Below, one piece after another: positions 5,429-7,697 of a DNA stretch of 7,697 nt. A program made the translations under genes and the position numbers. Source of the DNA: JAJPJX01 sp964568355 (GTDB lineage Bacteria; Acidobacteriota; Terriglobia; Bryobacterales; Bryobacteraceae). The notes under the pieces are model-generated. The model searched no databases. It worked only from the letters and a program-made list of their open reading frames with translations, and was not told the DNA's origin. Position 1 is the stretch's first letter; each line of letters begins with the position of its first letter. Location of the stretch: assembly GCA_964568355.1 (NCBI GenBank), contig CAZMRK010000166.1:1-7697 (forward strand), written 5' to 3'.

Positions 5429-6684
5429 TGGGACGGAGCAGCGTTGGCTGTCTGTCTCCCCACTTTCGATTTTACTACACGGGAAATCAGGTCGCTCCAC
5501 GCGAACCACAAATCCCGAGGCCGGCTGATGGTATATTCAACGCCCTTGAGAGCCTTGACTGCGCTGCCAATGGCATCCCGCCAGGGATTGACCTGCGGAT
5601 AGAGATTGTAATTCATGTAGAAGACCGGGTAGTTGTACTCGCCGAGCTGGCGGAGCGTATCCGGCGGGACGCCCTCTTCGAGCATGACCTTGGGACCGGC
5701 AAAGATTACGGCATCCGGATGGTCGTTGGGGTTGATCTCCTGGGTCAGAAGCTGGGTCAGAAATGTGCTTTCTCCGTGTTTCTGGCTCAAGCGCTTGAGG
5801 TCGACGGTGCCGAGATTTACCGCATTCAGGGCTTCGCCGAGAGCCGGGAAATCGATCTGAGAGGCGTTGTCCTGGCGATAGAGCACCTTCTGTTCCTGCA
5901 TGTTGAAGGCGACTACGGAGAACTTGCCGATGCGGGGTTCGCGGGCGATGTTCCGCAGGATGGAGACCAGCGCGTTGGTGTCCAGGGGTTGCAAGGTGGA
6001 GGATTGGGCGTTCTGCGGTGCGAAATTGACCATCACCTTGACGTTCAGCGGGCTGTCACGCTGCTGGCGCTCGACCGGCGGCTCCTCTTTGAACGGCTGC
6101 TGGTCGGTAGCCTGAATGGTACCGGGCGAGATCTCCAGGGCGACCTGCTTATCCTTGGGGGGCAGGACGGCGTCGGCATCCCAGAAGAAGGAGCAGATGC
6201 GCTCGGAGCGGTCGCGCATAAGCCAGTCGACGTGGTAGGAGCCTTCCCCGAGATCGAAATTACCCTGGAGATAGGCATCCCCCTTGGCATCCTCTTCAAT
6301 CACCGGAACGGTGACGCGCTGGGAGAAGTAGGCGGGTTCGTCCTTCCGATTGGCGGGGGTGACGCGAAAGATCATCGTCAACAGATTTTCGGTGCCGGCC
6401 AACTCGCGCAGGGGGATACTGACTTCGTACCCGGAGTGGTACTTGAGGTCAAAACCGAGGATCGGCTTGATGGGGGTGACGACGCAGGGCAGATCCTTGC
6501 GCGCCTCTTGCGACTCCAGGACCGCCGAGTCGGTGTTAAAGATATTGACCGAGCCGCCAGGGCCGCTACCCTGTATCAGGGTCTGCGCGGACAGAAGAGC
6601 GGGAGCCAAAAGAAGGAGGCACGGAACCATCCGGCCACCGGGTTGAATATGAAAAATATCTCGTGACCGCATCGACATCGCCAT
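5425..6684 (-). CDS. Secreted acidobacterial protein with a VWA-like C-terminal domain lacking the MIDAS motif
   Basis: A 419-residue exported protein without a known function. The N-terminus has basic residues (MRSR at 5-8), a hydrophobic core MVPCLLLLAPALLSAQ (19-34) and probable cleavage after Ala33. The first half (about 40-190) is beta-rich, with YEVSIPLRELAGTENL (about 86-101) and LGEGSYHVDWLMRDRS (145-160). The second half alternates strands and helices like a von Willebrand A fold: LNVKVMVNF (213-221), the helix DTNALVSILRNIARE (235-249), KFSVVAFNM (254-262), GESTFLTQLLTQE (304-316) and DAVIFAGP (324-331). However, the DxSxS metal-binding motif is replaced by VNFAP, so metal binding is doubtful. 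I recall similar proteins as an uncharacterised family in Solibacter-like genomes. Start choice is uncertain: ATG at 6684 follows AAGG by about 10 nt; 6672 and 6630 are alternatives. It overlaps the methyltransferase gene by 4 bp. Confidence 0.8.
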   Translation of the reverse strand: MAMSMRSRDIFHIQPGGRMVPCLLLLAPALLSAQTLIQGSGPGGSVNIFNTDSAVLESQEARKDLPCVVTPIKPILGFDLKYHSGYEVSIPLRELAGTENLLTMIFRVTPANRKDEPAYFSQRVTVPVIEEDAKGDAYLQGNFDLGEGSYHVDWLMRDRSERICSFFWDADAVLPPKDKQVALEISPGTIQATDQQPFKEEPPVERQQRDSPLNVKVMVNFAPQNAQSSTLQPLDTNALVSILRNIAREPRIGKFSVVAFNMQEQKVLYRQDNASQIDFPALGEALNAVNLGTVDLKRLSQKHGESTFLTQLLTQEINPNDHPDAVIFAGPKVMLEEGVPPDTLRQLGEYNYPVFYMNYNLYPQVNPWRDAIGSAVKALKGVEYTISRPRDLWFAWSDLISRVVKSKVGRQTANAAPSQ

Positions 6685-6746
6685 CGACGCTGCACCTTTG
6701 CATCCAGTGTAATCCAAGGCGCCTGTCGCGGCGGCCTGATTCCCGT

Positions 6747-6774
6747 ATTATGCCGCAAATTTTGCAAACTGCAA
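6747..6774 (-). promoter_or_regulatory. Candidate sigma-70 promoter for the VWA-like protein/methyltransferase operon
   Basis: On the minus strand TTGCAG (6774-6769) is followed after 16 nt by CATAAT (6752-6747), a 5-of-6 match to the -10 box; the -35 is weak. This would give a leader of roughly 55 nt before the ATG at 6684. Inside the spacer is the inverted repeat GCAAA-A-TTTGC (6765-6755), positioned where a repressor could block polymerase. Upstream, the 8-mer GGACTTCC occurs twice on the plus strand (6780-6787 and 6790-6797), exactly 10 bp apart. The remaining gap up to 6874 shows no gene and only short hairpins. Confidence 0.4.
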
Positions 6775-6874
6775 CTGCGGGACTTCCCAGGACTTCCGAT
6801 TCCCCTCTTCTGCCAGGAGTAATAGGCGAAAGGGAACGTAAGTCCCGATACGCTGAGAGTCCCGGCGCGGGCTT

Positions 6875-7561
6875 TTACCAATCGACGGGCTGTCCGGGAG
6901 TGAGCGGCCAGATCTCGGTTTCGGGGACCAGGGAGGCCAGTTGCTCGGGCCGGCCGGCCAGCGCCGGGAAGGTGCCGAAGTGCATGGGCACCACCTTGCG
7001 CGCCTTGAGCAGGCGACAGGCGAGCGCGGCTTCGCGGGGACCCATCGTGTAGTAGTCTCCGATGGGAAGAAATACCAGGTCCGGGCGGTATAGCTCCTGG
7101 ATTAATTGCATGTCGGTGAAGACGGTAGTGTCGCCGGAGAAGTAAATGGCGCGGCCATCGGCAAAGCGCAGGACGTAGCCGCTGGCTTCGCCGCCATAGA
7201 GAATTTTACCGTCATCGAGAATGCCGCAACTGTGCACCGCATGGGTCATGGTGACCGATACGGGGCCGACCTGCTGTGTACCGCCTTTGTTCATGCCCTG
7301 AACGTTTGCGACGCCCTTCGATTCGAGCCAGTGTCCGGTCTCGTAGATGGCGACGATCTGAGGGGTGAACTTTTTGGCCAGCGGAACCGCGTCGTGGATG
7401 TGATCGAAATGGCCGTGAGTGATACACATCACGTCCACGCGGGAGATCTGGTATCCGGCGGGATAAGCGGGATTCCCCTCGGTCCAGGGATCCATGAGGA
7501 TCACTTCTCCGGAGGGTAGCTGGAACTGGAACGTGCCGTGACCAAGCCAGGTTATCCGCAT
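6875..7561 (-). CDS. UPF0173-family metal-dependent hydrolase (metallo-beta-lactamase fold)
   Basis: A 228-residue cytoplasmic hydrolase of the metallo-beta-lactamase superfamily, UPF0173 (YtkL-like) type. The di-metal site is intact: THGHFDHIHD (48-57) gives His49, His51, Asp53 and His54; THAVHS (106-111) gives His107 or His110; FSGDTTVF (141-148) gives Asp144; and VPMHFGTF (191-198) gives His194. The opening MRITWLGHGTFQFQL and the strand ILMDPWTEGNP are typical of the family, and the length is normal. The physiological substrate is not established for the family. It starts 7 nt after the stop of the GH3-like gene and has no clear Shine-Dalgarno, so it is probably translated by coupling on the same transcript. 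A TAAAAT at 7576-7571 might serve as a -10 for a leaderless transcript, but a -35 is lacking. Confidence 0.94.
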   Translation of the reverse strand: MRITWLGHGTFQFQLPSGEVILMDPWTEGNPAYPAGYQISRVDVMCITHGHFDHIHDAVPLAKKFTPQIVAIYETGHWLESKGVANVQGMNKGGTQQVGPVSVTMTHAVHSCGILDDGKILYGGEASGYVLRFADGRAIYFSGDTTVFTDMQLIQELYRPDLVFLPIGDYYTMGPREAALACRLLKARKVVPMHFGTFPALAGRPEQLASLVPETEIWPLTPGQPVDW

Positions 7562-7568
7562 ACGAAAG

Positions 7569-7697
7569 CTATTTTACGCTGCGGGCAGGCAATTGCAGAC
7601 CTTCACCGTAACGAGCCACACCGGGAATCGAGACGGGGAGGTGGCCGGTGATGGGTGATTCCCCGAACAGGGCTTTGATCGCGGCCAGTTCCGAGGC
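7569..7697 (-). CDS. GH3-like glycosidase, C-terminal end only
   Basis: The last 42 codons and TAG stop of a gene whose start lies beyond the right edge. The readable peptide contains LAAIKALFGESPITGHLPV, then SIPGVARYGEGLQLP, which matches the closing segment of bacterial GH3 enzymes (a LFGE-P-I-G-LPV-IPG-YG-GL pattern), in particular the beta-N-acetylglucosaminidase type with a C-terminal domain. That assignment rests on pattern recall from a short fragment. Such enzymes remove beta-linked sugars from glycans or cell-wall fragments. Only 7 nt separate it from the UPF0173 gene, so they are probably co-transcribed. The alternative is another protein with a GH3 C-terminal domain, such as a beta-glucosidase. 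Confidence 0.7.
   Translation of the reverse strand, partial: ASELAAIKALFGESPITGHLPVSIPGVARYGEGLQLPARSVK

Noticed and set aside
5428..6666. A 412-codon open frame on the plus strand
   Set aside because: Antisense to the VWA-like protein gene, whose signal peptide, structure pattern and ATGA overlap with the next gene support the minus strand.
6850..6876. CCCG-GCG-CGGG followed by CTTTTA as an intrinsic terminator
   Set aside because: The T-run lies on the plus strand, where no gene precedes it; for the minus-strand hydrolase gene the run is on the wrong side, and the stem is only 4 bp.

Overview
This GC-rich window looks like chromosomal DNA from an Acidobacteriota bacterium, most likely of the Solibacter/Bryobacter group. 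That placement is inferred from three things: a secreted family I recall mainly from that phylum (gene at 5425-6684), a PEP-CTERM surface protein, and a dispersed-type intergenic repeat at about 1474-1535. No rRNA, tRNA, CRISPR array, transposase or phage gene is visible. The coding frames are intact, apart from two genes cut by the window edges.

Layout. (1) Positions 2-1462 (+) hold the 3' part of a GH29 alpha-L-fucosidase with a C-terminal beta-rich module. (2) About 84 bp of repeat DNA separates it from a convergent minus-strand block, read in the order PfkB sugar kinase (4088-3126), rhomboid intramembrane protease (3125-2478), PEP-CTERM propeller-like protein (2347-1547). Kinase and rhomboid abut as TGA|ATG, and the junction is a perfect 14-bp palindrome containing the rhomboid ribosome-binding site. 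The PEP-CTERM gene lies 130 bp further on, behind an AT-rich region that probably carries its own promoter. (3) A 66-bp divergent spacer leads to a NarL-type response regulator (4155-4802, +) with no kinase partner in view. (4) A 59-bp convergent gap with two tandem hairpins follows. (5) A second minus-strand block contains the end of a GH3-like protein (7697-7569), a UPF0173 metallo-beta-lactamase-fold hydrolase (7561-6875), then after about 190 bp a secreted protein with a VWA-like fold (6684-5425), whose stop overlaps by ATGA the start of an exported class I methyltransferase (5428-4862).

The genes suggest a heterotrophic, polysaccharide-using soil or sediment bacterium: fucosidase and GH3 enzyme for glycan breakdown, and a PfkB kinase for sugar entry. 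I see no complete new defence or mobile system. The most unusual items are the exported methyltransferase translationally coupled to the VWA-like secreted protein, the palindrome that hides the rhomboid ribosome-binding site, and a rhomboid protease upstream of a PEP-CTERM substrate-like protein.
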